From the NCBI GenBank assembly GCA_041495205.1, contig JBGQCF010000001.1:133847-197846 (forward strand): a DNA stretch of 64,000 nucleotides, written 5' to 3'. This DNA is from JAHFRG01 sp041495205 (GTDB taxonomy: Bacteria; Pseudomonadota; Gammaproteobacteria; Burkholderiales; JAHFRG01). The notes beneath the pieces are model-generated. The model did no database searches. It was given only the letters and a program-made list of their open reading frames with translations, and was not told the DNA's origin. This document shows positions 1 to 8,523 of this stretch, one piece after another. The number at the start of each line of letters is the position of its first letter. Position 1 is the stretch's first letter. The position numbers and the translations under genes were made by a program.

Positions 1-629
1 TTGCCGTCGACCAGGTCGATGCCGACGATCGGGTAAGCTGAAACCATTGCCGCAGCCTGCGCGATGTTGAGCCCGACGCCCCCGACGCCAAACACCACCA
101 CCGACTGGCCGATCTTGACGTGCGCATCGTTGTTGACCACGCCGATCGCCGTCGTCACCGCGCAGCCGAACAGCGGCGCGAGCTTCAGGTCAAAGTCGTG
201 AGGAATCGGCGTGATACGGTTCTCGGCAACGATCGCGTAGTTGTTGAAAGTCGTTACCCAGCCGGCGTTGGCCTTGCGCCCATTCCAGCTGTAAGCGGGC
301 GTTTCCGCCTGGATGCCGTCGGCCTGCCGCCAGTGCATGACGACGCGATCGCCCGGCTTGACGCGCTTGACGCCGAGGCCTGAAGCCACGACCGTCCCCG
401 ATCCCTCATGACCGAGCAGGTGCGGCAAAAACTTGTCGGGTCCCTTGGCGCCTTCAATCTCGTTGATCTGTGCGCCGCAGATGCCGCTGTAATGGACCTT
501 GACCAGCACTTGGCCGAATAACAGCTCCTCGGGCATTTGCAGCTCCGCCAATTCAAGGGGTGCGCGCTGCGCGACTAAGACCGCCGCCTTGAACTTTCTT
601 GGTTCCAAGACTTGTTGCTTCGCAGTCAT
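1..629 (-). CDS. Zinc-type alcohol dehydrogenase family protein, partial
   Basis: The C-terminal part lies outside the window; about 209 residues are visible, starting at the ATG at 629. A GroES-like N-terminal domain is recognisable: a Cys in GICGAQ, the GHEGSGTVV signature near residue 70, and the start of a Rossmann NAD(P) domain with GVGGVG near residue 180. The structural-zinc four-cysteine lobe of classical ADHs is not seen, which fits polyol/sugar dehydrogenases of nucleotide-sugar clusters. The start overlaps the stop of the upstream methyltransferase (ATGA), so it is translationally coupled and is the last visible gene of the minus-strand sugar operon. It probably oxidises or reduces a sugar intermediate (inference); the substrate cannot be told. 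Confidence 0.85.
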   Translation of the reverse strand, partial: MTAKQQVLEPRKFKAAVLVAQRAPLELAELQMPEELLFGQVLVKVHYSGICGAQINEIEGAKGPDKFLPHLLGHEGSGTVVASGLGVKRVKPGDRVVMHWRQADGIQAETPAYSWNGRKANAGWVTTFNNYAIVAENRITPIPHDFDLKLAPLFGCAVTTAIGVVNNDAHVKIGQSVVVFGVGGVGLNIAQAAAMVSAYPIVGIDLVDG

Positions 630-1291
630 TCGAAATAAATGAATTCGTAGTCGCCGCTATAACCAAAATGGTTGTAGAGCCATATCCATTCGGCGGTATC
701 GAAGAAGGATTCGCATGTTAAGGCCCAACACTGGAGGTTGAATTGCTCCAGCTCGTTACGATAGCTTTCAAGCATGATATAGGCCTGCTTGCCCACTCGT
801 TCGACTTCCTGCAGCGCTGTGCTTAATTCGAATATCCGCAGATTGTGAAAGCAGCCCAGTGAGATTACCAGGTCGAATTGATCGTCGCCGAACGGGTAAC
901 GATCCTGCGCCCGGTATTTGAACAGTTTGTCTTTGACAGCGGGGTGCGCGTTTTCCAGGCCGTGATGCGAGATGTCAAACCCGACTATGTCCAGGCCGGG
1001 CTCGATCTGCAGCATTTCGTAAAGGAGGAAGGCTTTACCGCAGCCCACATCGAGCACCTTTGATCCAGCCTTCAGGCTATAAGTCTTGATCAGCGCTTCG
1101 GCGACCGGCTTCCAGCGGCCGGGTAGGAATTTGTATCCGCCATATCCATAACGACGATCGCCATCCCAGTAGTCCGCCTCGTATTCCTTGGCCTTGAGCA
1201 TGCAATGGACTTTTTCATCGACCATGCGCGCCAGATAATCGCGTCGAGTTGCCTGGTGCAGCGGCGTAACGATGTTGAGCAAACGACCCAT
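626..1291 (-). CDS. Class I SAM-dependent methyltransferase
   Basis: A 221-residue protein with the SAM-binding motif I VLDVGCGKAFLL around residues 80-92, an acidic motif II (IVGFDIS) and a post-motif LVISLGCFHNL. It has no signal peptide or membrane segment, so it is cytoplasmic. A good ribosome site (AAGGAG) precedes the ATG at 1291. It lies between the split transketolase and the alcohol dehydrogenase, 27 bp after the former and overlapping the latter by 4 bp. Small methyltransferases in such clusters usually methylate a sugar or its nucleotide derivative; the substrate here is inferred from context only. Confidence 0.85.
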   Translation of the reverse strand: MGRLLNIVTPLHQATRRDYLARMVDEKVHCMLKAKEYEADYWDGDRRYGYGGYKFLPGRWKPVAEALIKTYSLKAGSKVLDVGCGKAFLLYEMLQIEPGLDIVGFDISHHGLENAHPAVKDKLFKYRAQDRYPFGDDQFDLVISLGCFHNLRIFELSTALQEVERVGKQAYIMLESYRNELEQFNLQCWALTCESFFDTAEWIWLYNHFGYSGDYEFIYFE

Positions 1292-1318
1292 TCACTTCTC
1301 CTTGTGATCTACCGTCGA

Positions 1319-2245
1319 TTAACCGGCGCGCAGACGCTTGACGGTAGCGACGAGTTCCTTCGCCGATATCCGGTAATGCTCCATCAGGTCGTCCTGCGAG
1401 CCGTAGTGCTTGGCAAAAACGTCGGGGATGCCGATTCTGCGGAAGCGCTTGACCGAATTGAAGTCGGCCTCCGCGATGACCTCCGCGACCGCGCTGCCGA
1501 GGCCGCCAATTGTAGTGTTCTCTTCGATCGTAACGATTACCGGCACCGTCGTTGCGTGCGCGAGCAGCGCGGCGGTATCGAGCGGCTTGATGGTCGGCAT
1601 GTGTAACACGGCGCACTCTATTCCTTGCTCCGCGAGTTCCTTGGCGGCGTTCAGCGCGAGCTTGAGCGTGATACCGGTGCTGATCAGCAGCGCGTCGCGG
1701 CCTTCGCGAACTGGCAGCGCCTTGCCGATGCGGAATGGAATCTGATCGGTCGTGACGATGGGGTCGAAGCCCTTTGCCAGCCGGATGTATATCGGTCCCG
1801 GATGCTCGACCGTCTGCGGCATGAAGCGGCGCATTTCATCGGCATCGGCTGGCGCGACGACCGCCATGTTCGGCACCGCGCGCAGGATCGAAATGTCCTC
1901 GATTGCGAGATGCGTCGGCCCAAGCGGCGCATAGACCAGCCCGCCGCCATTGCCTATCAGCCGCACGTTAAGATTATGCAAGCAGACGTCGACGACAATC
2001 TGCTCGAAGCAGCGCCGGGTGATGAATGTACTAATCGTGTTGACATAGACGATCTTGCCTTCCAGCGCCAGACCGCTCGCCATGCCGACCACATACTGCT
2101 CGGAAATGCCTTCCATTAAGAATCGTCCCGGCATTTCCTGCTTGAATTTATCCAGCGTGTTGACGCCGAGGTCGGAGCCGATGAAAAAAATCCGCTCGTC
2201 CTGCTTGGCCAATTCGTAGACCTGGTCGAGACAGGTTTGGCGCAT
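1319..2245 (-). CDS. Transketolase, C-terminal (pyrimidine-binding/C) subunit
   Basis: About 308 residues covering the Pyr and C domains of a split transketolase. Seen: the helix with the catalytic glutamate region (LMEGISEQYVVGMASGLA near residues 40-58), a GLVYAPLGPTHLAIEDI segment typical of the family, and an IEENTTIGGLGSAVAE C-domain motif. A longer reading frame extends upstream, but the ATG at 2245 overlaps the last base of the N-subunit stop codon (TAATG) and MRQTCLDQVYELAK is the usual family start, so this start was chosen. With the N subunit it would transfer two-carbon ketol groups with TPP. Its place in a sugar-nucleotide operon suggests it builds a ketose phosphate precursor, not a housekeeping pentose-phosphate role (inference). 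Confidence 0.92.
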   Translation of the reverse strand: MRQTCLDQVYELAKQDERIFFIGSDLGVNTLDKFKQEMPGRFLMEGISEQYVVGMASGLALEGKIVYVNTISTFITRRCFEQIVVDVCLHNLNVRLIGNGGGLVYAPLGPTHLAIEDISILRAVPNMAVVAPADADEMRRFMPQTVEHPGPIYIRLAKGFDPIVTTDQIPFRIGKALPVREGRDALLISTGITLKLALNAAKELAEQGIECAVLHMPTIKPLDTAALLAHATTVPVIVTIEENTTIGGLGSAVAEVIAEADFNSVKRFRRIGIPDVFAKHYGSQDDLMEHYRISAKELVATVKRLRAG

Positions 2246-3075
2246 TACTGGTCCTCTAGAGCCTTGAGCAACTCCTGAACGTCGCTGTCCTTGAGGTTGC
2301 TCTTGTGATGCCACTTGAGATTGTTCTCGGCGAAGTCGATTCCTTTGCCTTTCACCGTGTGGCAGATAATAGCGCTTGGCTTGTCGCGCTCGAACGGCAG
2401 GCGCTTGAACACCTGTTCCAGCGCCGAGATGTCGTGGCCGTCGACTTCACTGCAACTGAAACCGAAACTGCGCCACTTATCGGCAAATGGCTCGAGGTCG
2501 AGCACCTCGTAAGTGCTCGAGTACGATTGCTGCTTGTTGTAATCCACCATCACCGTCAGGTTGTCGAGTTTGTGCTTGGCGGCGCTCATCGCGGCCTCCC
2601 ACACCGAGCCCTCGTCGCACTCGCCGTCCCCCAGCACCACGAATACACGGTGGGCGGCCCGTTCATATTTGGCGTTGATCGCCATCCCGACGCCGATCGG
2701 CAGCCCGTGCCCGAGACTGCCAGTCGACACTTCGATTCCCGGCACCTTGGGATCGGGATGCCCGCCGAGAATGCCGTCGAACCGGCAGAATTTCCACAAT
2801 TCCTCCTCCGGGAAGAATCCCTTCTCCTGCAGCAGCACGTAGAGCGCGATGCAACCGTGCCCTTTGGACAGGATGAAGCGGTCGCGCTGCGGAGACTTCG
2901 GGTTGTTCGGATCGTAGTGCAACACGCTGTCGTAGAGCACGCGCAGTATCTCGACGGGGGACAGCGAAGTCCCGAGATGCCCGCGTCCGCCGCGGCCGAG
3001 AACGTGGACGATGCGGGTGCGCAACTCGATCGCGCGGCGGTCGAGCTTGGCAGAAACGGTTTTCGCCTGGTTCAT
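2245..3075 (-). CDS. Transketolase, N-terminal (TPP-binding) subunit
   Basis: A 276-residue protein equivalent to the pyrophosphate-binding half of transketolase. Visible are the early GRGGRGHLGTSLSPVEILR motif, SKGHGCIALY, STGSLGHGLPIGVGMA, and the TPP motif beginning GDGECDEGS and ending with the conserved Asn in VMVDYNKQQ. It overlaps the upstream kinase gene by 4 bp (ATGA) and is followed directly by the C subunit. Split transketolases of this type occur in archaea and in bacterial secondary-metabolite and polysaccharide clusters; the two polypeptides should form an alpha2beta2 enzyme. Confidence in family is high; the specific ketose product is unknown. Confidence 0.93.
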   Translation of the reverse strand: MNQAKTVSAKLDRRAIELRTRIVHVLGRGGRGHLGTSLSPVEILRVLYDSVLHYDPNNPKSPQRDRFILSKGHGCIALYVLLQEKGFFPEEELWKFCRFDGILGGHPDPKVPGIEVSTGSLGHGLPIGVGMAINAKYERAAHRVFVVLGDGECDEGSVWEAAMSAAKHKLDNLTVMVDYNKQQSYSSTYEVLDLEPFADKWRSFGFSCSEVDGHDISALEQVFKRLPFERDKPSAIICHTVKGKGIDFAENNLKWHHKSNLKDSDVQELLKALEDQ

Positions 3076-4121
3076 GCGGTCCTTACCCAGGAAGAAAAAT
3101 CTTCCAGTTCATTCATTGTCCGGTCCAGCATGCGCTCGGATTTTATCAGCTGCCGCATGCGGACCTCCTCGCGATCGGTGCCAGCGTCGACCGCAAACTC
3201 GCGCCGCTCGAGAAACGTCGGCACGAACTCGTTGAGCAGGATCATGCACCACTTCAGCCCGAACAGCGGATAGTTGAGCGCCAGCCGGCAGGTAAGGCCG
3301 CGATCGCCGCTGAAACATGCGAGCATGCGCTGTGTGTAGCTATGCTTGGCGGACTTGCTTAATTCCATCGCGGGGTGCAGCACAAAGTCGGCGATCATCT
3401 TGGCGGGATCGTCCTTGCCGAAATACTCAAAATCGAGAAATACTATCGAGCCGTCGGCGCGCCGCAAGGCGTTGTGAAAACCGAAGTCCGACGGGCTCAG
3501 CGTCCACTCGCGGCGTTGCAGCTCGGTGGACCACGCAGCCGCGTCGATCTGCGTCTTGGCGCGTTCGACCATCGCGTCGAGGGCCGGTGCGAACGACTGA
3601 GATAGAAACCGCCGCAGGCCAGCGTAGCTTGCGCCTTCACCGTGAACAGCCTGCAACCGATCAAGCCGCCTCAAGATGTTTTGATGTAACTCGCTGAACG
3701 AGAAACATGCCTCGGCGGCGCGCGGCAGCGGCTCCGCCGTGCCCAGCGCCGCCAGCCACTTGAGCCGCGTGGCAAATCGCACGGCCTGTTCGATATCGCT
3801 TTCGGATACTAAGGACGGATCGATCGCGGCGCCGTCGACGTACTGGTACACGGCAACCTGGGTGCGGCGATCGGCTGCATGCGGCTGCGGCACGCAACGT
3901 TCGCCGCTTGCCCACAGGAAACCCAGGCTGGAGAATTCGACCTCGAGTCGGTCGAGCCCATCCATCGTGCGCTGGAAATAGAACTTGGCCGCGTAGCGAG
4001 ACCCGTCTACACAGACCACCCGGAAGACCTTGCTGTTGCCGCTTCTGCCGATGCGGTCGACCGAACGCACTGGCGTCTTCAGTAGCGCCGTAATCGCTTC
4101 GGTGGCGGCGGTCAGCTCCAT
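3072..4121 (-). CDS. Aminoglycoside/choline-kinase-like phosphotransferase
   Basis: About 349 residues with an APH-type kinase fold. Near the middle is KVFRV..GSRYAAKFYF (nucleotide-binding lysine), and near residue 245 a divergent Brenner motif SDFGFHNAL followed by FLDFEYFGKDDPAKMIADF, the metal-binding Asp region. The usual catalytic H-x-D is replaced by SPSDFGFHN, as in many sugar/small-molecule kinases of this clan. The ATG at 4121 lies 14 bp after the HAD gene and is preferred over upstream in-frame starts that would run into that gene. Sitting beside a HAD phosphatase and a nucleotidyltransferase-kinase fusion, it is likely a sugar or alditol kinase in the same pathway (inference), not an antibiotic resistance enzyme. 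Confidence 0.8.
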   Translation of the reverse strand: MELTAATEAITALLKTPVRSVDRIGRSGNSKVFRVVCVDGSRYAAKFYFQRTMDGLDRLEVEFSSLGFLWASGERCVPQPHAADRRTQVAVYQYVDGAAIDPSLVSESDIEQAVRFATRLKWLAALGTAEPLPRAAEACFSFSELHQNILRRLDRLQAVHGEGASYAGLRRFLSQSFAPALDAMVERAKTQIDAAAWSTELQRREWTLSPSDFGFHNALRRADGSIVFLDFEYFGKDDPAKMIADFVLHPAMELSKSAKHSYTQRMLACFSGDRGLTCRLALNYPLFGLKWCMILLNEFVPTFLERREFAVDAGTDREEVRMRQLIKSERMLDRTMNELEDFSSWVRTA

Positions 4122-4134
4122 ATTTGGGGCCGCT

Positions 4135-4785
4135 CTAACCGGCCACGACCGCGCTGCCGAGCAGATGCTCATGAATCTGTTTCCAGGTAGCGAATGCAGC
4201 CGCGTTCCCAATGGCGCCGAGTGGGCCCGGCGCCGCGAGCAAGATCTTCACCACTTCTTGCGGAAACGCGGTTTCGAGGAACGTTTCTTCGAGATCATCG
4301 ATGAAATGCGTTACGCCGAGCGTTTTGATCCGTTCGATCTTCTCGGCACGGGTCGACTCGAAAAACACGTCGGCCCGGCGCAGCCCGGGCCCGGCAGCGC
4401 CAAAAAATCCCTGCTGCTCGAGCCACGCCATGGCAACCGCGCGCAGGTTCACGTTGGCTTCGCCAAAGTTCGCATATTCGGTCTTGTGGCTGACGATACG
4501 CACCGGGATCTGACGATGGCGGCAAGCGGCGAAGAATTCCATGACGCCGTCGTCCGGCCGCGCTTCGTGCATGCACGGCCCGTACACGGTGACCTGCAGA
4601 CCGCGCCAATGCAACTCTCCATCCGGCAACGCGCGGATGGCGTCGCGAATGAGCCTCTTGTTTTTTGCGATACTGCCTGCGATCAAGCCGCGCTCCAGCG
4701 CGATGGCGTGCATGAGCTCGTTGTAGCTGGCAATGGTGTTGTCGAAATCCACGCCAATGACCCAGCCGCTGGCCGTTGCGTTCAT
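4135..4785 (-). CDS. HAD-superfamily hydrolase (phosphatase-like)
   Basis: A 216-residue protein whose N terminus carries HAD motif I as GVDFDNTIASY (nucleophile Asp and acid/base Asp); VRIVSHKTEY looks like motif II and the FIDDLEETF segment near residue 145 like the motif IV acidic pair. A helical cap of roughly 60 residues is inserted after motif I, giving a class C1-like layout. It lies 36 bp downstream of the epimerase gene. By analogy with GmhB in heptose synthesis it probably dephosphorylates a sugar bisphosphate produced by the PfkB or APH kinase of the operon (inference). Confidence 0.82.
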   Translation of the reverse strand: MNATASGWVIGVDFDNTIASYNELMHAIALERGLIAGSIAKNKRLIRDAIRALPDGELHWRGLQVTVYGPCMHEARPDDGVMEFFAACRHRQIPVRIVSHKTEYANFGEANVNLRAVAMAWLEQQGFFGAAGPGLRRADVFFESTRAEKIERIKTLGVTHFIDDLEETFLETAFPQEVVKILLAAPGPLGAIGNAAAFATWKQIHEHLLGSAVVAG

Positions 4786-4821
4786 CTGGGACGTAACAGT
4801 AAGGCGATTTGCGCCATCCGG

Positions 4822-5823
4822 TTACTTCAGTTTCACCCGCTGCATGCGCTTGATGTTGTAATACCGGTCGTCGGTCATCGAATCCGGAATACTGCCGGCC
4901 TGAAATGCAGCAACCAGGTCGCGTACCGCGTCCTCGATTGTATGGCTTGGGGCAAAGCCGAGCTCGCGCTTGATCTTGTCCGACGAAACGTGGTACGAGC
5001 GGTTGTCGTCGGTCGGTGTGGTGACGATCTTCACGTCGCCACCAACCACGCCCTTGACCATACCGGCGATCTCGCTCACCTTGTGGTTATGGTAGCCGAC
5101 GTTGAAGATCTTGCCGTCAATCGCCGCGTCAGGCCACTCCAGGCTTTTGATGTAGAACTCTACCATGTCGTCGATATGGATGTTGGGACGCATCTGCTCG
5201 CCGCCGAATACCTTGATATGGCGATTGGTTATGGCGTGGTTGGTGAGGATGTTGACAGTGAGGTCGAGTCGCAACCGCGGCGAATACCCACACACTGTGG
5301 CTGGACGGACGATGAGCGTAGTGAAGCCGGGTACCCGTTCCCTCATCAGCACGTCCTCGCACAATGCCTTGTATTTTGAGTAGTCAGTAAGCGGCTCAAG
5401 CGGCAGGTCCTCGGTGACGTTCGGGACGTCCTTGATGCCGTAGACGCTGGATGACGAGGCGTAAATGAAGCGCCGTACCTTGCAGTCCTTCGACACCTTG
5501 ACCAAGTCGAAGAAGGCGTCGTAGTTGATCGACTTGCCGAGTTCGAGGTCGAGTTCGAAGCTGGGGTCGTTGGAGATGCAGGCAAGGTGGATCACGGCAT
5601 CACACCCGGGGATGGCATGCCTGAGCAGCGCGCAATTTCGGATGTCGCCTTTAACGTGTTCGAGATTGGGATGTCCCTTGACCGAGTCCAGCACATCTTC
5701 GCCGTACAGGTAGAGATCGAGGACTTTCACCTTGTAACCCTTGGCGAGCAGCATGGGTACCAGCACTGCGCCCACATAGCCCGCCCCGCCCGTCACAAGC
5801 ACCTTGTCAATCCCGTTCATCAT
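4822..5823 (-). CDS. NAD-dependent epimerase/dehydratase (extended SDR)
   Basis: About 333 residues. N-terminal glycine motif TGGAGYVG, an SSSSVYGI serine region near residue 120 and the YSKYK catalytic pair follow the extended-SDR plan of nucleotide-sugar enzymes. The start is one of two adjacent ATGs at 5823/5820 behind a GAAAGAG ribosome site; an upstream frame extension lacks such a site. It is cotranscribed with the kinase-nucleotidyltransferase fusion (82 bp upstream). Probably a 4-epimerase, reductase or dehydratase on an NDP-sugar; residues alone do not define which. Confidence 0.88.
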   Translation of the reverse strand: MMNGIDKVLVTGGAGYVGAVLVPMLLAKGYKVKVLDLYLYGEDVLDSVKGHPNLEHVKGDIRNCALLRHAIPGCDAVIHLACISNDPSFELDLELGKSINYDAFFDLVKVSKDCKVRRFIYASSSSVYGIKDVPNVTEDLPLEPLTDYSKYKALCEDVLMRERVPGFTTLIVRPATVCGYSPRLRLDLTVNILTNHAITNRHIKVFGGEQMRPNIHIDDMVEFYIKSLEWPDAAIDGKIFNVGYHNHKVSEIAGMVKGVVGGDVKIVTTPTDDNRSYHVSSDKIKRELGFAPSHTIEDAVRDLVAAFQAGSIPDSMTDDRYYNIKRMQRVKLK

Positions 5824-5905
5824 TGCTGACTCTTTCTCCAAAAAAATATTTATGCCACGCATCGGACCAAGGCATTGCAAAGCGCGGCGGTGTATCTCGG
5901 GCCTA

Positions 5906-7429
5906 TCATTTGAGCAGCGTCGTGACGTACTTGAATAGCGCCACCGAACCGACCGGCTCGCGATTGCAGACGATCTGGACGTCTATCGCGGCCGCCGCGG
6001 CGCCGACAAAGGCGGCAACTTCCGAAGCAACCCCGGCGCCTAAACACAGGCCCGCCAGTGACAGGAACGCGTCGCCGGCCCCGATCCGGTCGACGACTTT
6101 GGTCGATAGCGCAGGAACGTTGTGAAACATCCGGTTTTCACGATCGTACATCATCACGCCCTTTGTGCCGCGCGTGACTGCGAGTTGCCGCGCGCGAATG
6201 AGTTTTCCGACATTTTCCGCGACCGCTTCAAGCGTATCGTGGCGATTATGTGCCGCCAATCGCAGTTCGGGCTCGTTCAGGGACACGAAATCCGCGCGTG
6301 GGTAACGATGGATTACGTGATATCCGCGGTTTCCGCTGTTGATCTGGGTATTGACTGCAAGAAACCGGGCCTTTTCAGCCAGCACCGCGATCATGTCGGG
6401 CGTAATGAATCCATTGCCGAAGTCGGGCACGATTACCACGTCGTACGACTGGGCGTGGCTAGCCAGCCACCGGCAGGCTTCCGCCTCCGTTTCAACAAGT
6501 GCCGGATCTTCGCGAAAAAAATAGACCTCGAACAATTTCGCCAGGTCGGCATCGACGAACCGCCGTTTGGTAATCGTTGGAGCATCGACGAAATGGAAAA
6601 ACAACGGTTCGATGTTGGGGAGAAGTTTTTCGCGGATGAACTGCTCGTGGCTGTCGATTGTGCCGAGCCCGGTCATCAACGTCACTTCCTTCGCGAACCC
6701 GCCAATATGGTTTGCAACAGCGAGCGCGCCGCCGGCAAATTGCTCCTCCGAATCGTAGCGAACCGCCAGAATGGAGCTCTTGCCGGTCTGCCCCAAGGCG
6801 CTGGCGTAGTGGTACTGGTCAATGATCGCGTCACCGACGACGAGTACTTTCAGATCGCGAAGAGAGCCAATTTGCCGGCTGATATCCTTGTCCGACCAGC
6901 GGGTACGGAAGGCTCGCAGAAACTCCTTGGTGTCGGGCGGGAAGATGTTGAAATGTTCGTTCAGCAAGCTACTGGAGCTGAACGTGATTTCGTCGGTATA
7001 AAGAATCTGGCCGTGGTGCGCCTCGACTGCCTGCTGTTCCAGCGTGATATTGCCTGTTACATCGTCTCCATGCGAGCGGTAGTCGCTGCCTTTCGCATAG
7101 ATGCTCGGGCGAATTTCGTGGATCGCCTCGACTGCTGTCAGCGCGTGATTGATGGCGACAAAGTCGACGCACGCCAACGCGGCAAGACTCTCGGCGCGCA
7201 GGTGTTCGCCGAATACCGGGCGGCCCGGCCCCTTATTCACGTAGGCATCGGCGGTCACGGTCACCACCAGTACGTCGCCCTCCTGCCGGGCGCGCTGCAG
7301 GTGGCGGATGTGGCCGGTGTGCATCAGGTCAAACGTGCCGTGGCACATGACGACGCGCTTTCCTTGTTCCCGCAGTTGCCGCGAGCGCTCCCCCAGCTCG
7401 TGCATATCTAGTATTTTTTGCGTAGTCAT
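5906..7429 (-). CDS. Bifunctional nucleotidyltransferase / PfkB-family sugar kinase
   Basis: A 507-residue two-domain enzyme. Residues ~20-160 are a cytidylyltransferase-like domain with CHGTFDLMHTGH (the HxGH nucleotide-binding motif); residues ~195-505 are a PfkB/ribokinase domain with KVLVVGDAIID at its start and DRIGAGDAFLSLAG, the anion-hole and catalytic-Asp motif, near the end. E. coli HldE joins the same two activities in the opposite order (kinase first), so this is either a circularly re-ordered HldE analogue or an enzyme for another sugar. It should phosphorylate a sugar phosphate at C1 and attach a nucleotide (inference). The start lies 6 nt behind the 32-codon mini-gene stop. Confidence 0.9.
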   Translation of the reverse strand: MTTQKILDMHELGERSRQLREQGKRVVMCHGTFDLMHTGHIRHLQRARQEGDVLVVTVTADAYVNKGPGRPVFGEHLRAESLAALACVDFVAINHALTAVEAIHEIRPSIYAKGSDYRSHGDDVTGNITLEQQAVEAHHGQILYTDEITFSSSSLLNEHFNIFPPDTKEFLRAFRTRWSDKDISRQIGSLRDLKVLVVGDAIIDQYHYASALGQTGKSSILAVRYDSEEQFAGGALAVANHIGGFAKEVTLMTGLGTIDSHEQFIREKLLPNIEPLFFHFVDAPTITKRRFVDADLAKLFEVYFFREDPALVETEAEACRWLASHAQSYDVVIVPDFGNGFITPDMIAVLAEKARFLAVNTQINSGNRGYHVIHRYPRADFVSLNEPELRLAAHNRHDTLEAVAENVGKLIRARQLAVTRGTKGVMMYDRENRMFHNVPALSTKVVDRIGAGDAFLSLAGLCLGAGVASEVAAFVGAAAAAIDVQIVCNREPVGSVALFKYVTTLLK

Positions 7430-7435
7430 AAAGTC

Positions 7436-7534
7436 TTAGTTCGAGTGACCTGCACCGAAGCGGTCGGTAACGTTGTGCGGAATGAATTGGTATTCAATCT
7501 CGACCAGCCCGTAGTCGGCTATCTTCGAAGCCAT
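7436..7534 (-). CDS. 32-residue mini-gene between epimerase and kinase genes
   Basis: Reading on the minus strand from the ATG at 7534 gives a 32-residue peptide beginning MASKIADYGLVEIEYQFIPH and ending GAGHSN, stop at 7436. A GGGGGGA ribosome-site-like stretch lies 8 nt ahead of the ATG and overlaps the stop of the preceding epimerase gene; the next gene starts 6 nt after its stop. The tight fit of stop, ribosome site, start and downstream ATG argues for a translated spacer. I do not recognise the peptide; it could be a small protein, a leader that couples translation, or the last remnant of a longer gene. Confidence 0.45.
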   Translation of the reverse strand: MASKIADYGLVEIEYQFIPHNVTDRFGAGHSN

Positions 7535-7539
7535 GTGAT

Positions 7540-8523
7540 CTATCCCCCCAGATAGCGAAACCAGGATGCCGTTGCTCTGTCGATGGATCCGGGATCCCAA
7601 ACGGGCGCATCGCGCCAGTCGTCAATCGATTCAATTATGCGGCGCACCCCTTCGGGAAACGGTACCTTGGCGCGCCAGCCCAGCAGGCGCTCGATCTTGC
7701 TTACATCGCCGAAAGTGCAATTAGGCTCGCCTGGGCGCTTCGGGATGTAAACGACCGGGCCGCCAAGCAGCTCGACCAGATGGTTGACGCTGTAATGATT
7801 GCCGCTGCCGACATTCAAGGCTTCGCCAACAAGCCGTGAATCGGCTGCGCGCATGAACGCGTCTGCGACATCGCTGACGTAAGTGAAATCGCGAGTTTGC
7901 TTGCCGTCGCCAACCACCGTGAAAGGCTTGCCGCTGAGCTTCTGGGCGAGAAATATCCCGAAAACCGCGCCGTAAACGCCGCTGGTTCGCGAGCGTGGTC
8001 CAAACACGTTGAAAAGACGCAGCGAGAGGGCGGGCAAACGATAAAGTTCAGCCCAATGCAGCACCAGCTCCTCGCCCATGCGTTTGGTCAATGAATAGGG
8101 ATACTTGGGCTGAATGGGGGCCGATTCCGGCGTTGGATAAATGTCGGGAATGCCGTAACTGGATGACGAAGCCGCGTAAACAAAACGCTTGACGGCGGAT
8201 TTGCGCGCGCATTCCAGTACATTGAAAGTGCCGCCCACATTGGTGCTGAAGTACTCGGCGGGCATCTCGATCGAAGGCACGATATCGGCGAGGCCCGCAA
8301 GATGAAATACCCAATCGATGCCGTCAAAGAGCGGTTGCATTGCAGGATCGCGTATGTCGGCGTTTGCAAAATTGAATGCCGGATGGTCGGTGACCGCGCG
8401 CAGGTTGTTCAGCCGCCCGCTCGCCAGGTTGTCGACAACGACGACTTGATGGCCGCTCGCGATCAGTAATTCGGCCAAATGGCTGCCAATGAAACCGGCC
8501 CCTCCTGTCACTAAGGTCTTCAC
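7540..8523 (-). CDS. NAD-dependent nucleotide-sugar epimerase (GalE/WbpP-like SDR)
   Basis: A 327-residue extended SDR: TGGAGFIGSH at the N terminus, VVDNLASGR after the second strand (typical of UDP-hexose 4-epimerases), VYAASSSSYG near residue 120 and catalytic YSLTK near 147. It is the first gene of the minus-strand sugar operon; a 342-bp gap with a perfect palindrome lies upstream. Most similar in style to UDP-glucose/GlcNAc 4-epimerases, but the substrate is not determinable by eye. Confidence 0.9.
   Translation of the reverse strand: MKTLVTGGAGFIGSHLAELLIASGHQVVVVDNLASGRLNNLRAVTDHPAFNFANADIRDPAMQPLFDGIDWVFHLAGLADIVPSIEMPAEYFSTNVGGTFNVLECARKSAVKRFVYAASSSSYGIPDIYPTPESAPIQPKYPYSLTKRMGEELVLHWAELYRLPALSLRLFNVFGPRSRTSGVYGAVFGIFLAQKLSGKPFTVVGDGKQTRDFTYVSDVADAFMRAADSRLVGEALNVGSGNHYSVNHLVELLGGPVVYIPKRPGEPNCTFGDVSKIERLLGWRAKVPFPEGVRRIIESIDDWRDAPVWDPGSIDRATASWFRYLGG

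Noticed and set aside
3072..4121. Aminoglycoside resistance gene
   Set aside because: Kinase motifs are divergent and the gene is embedded in a sugar operon; a metabolic kinase is more likely.
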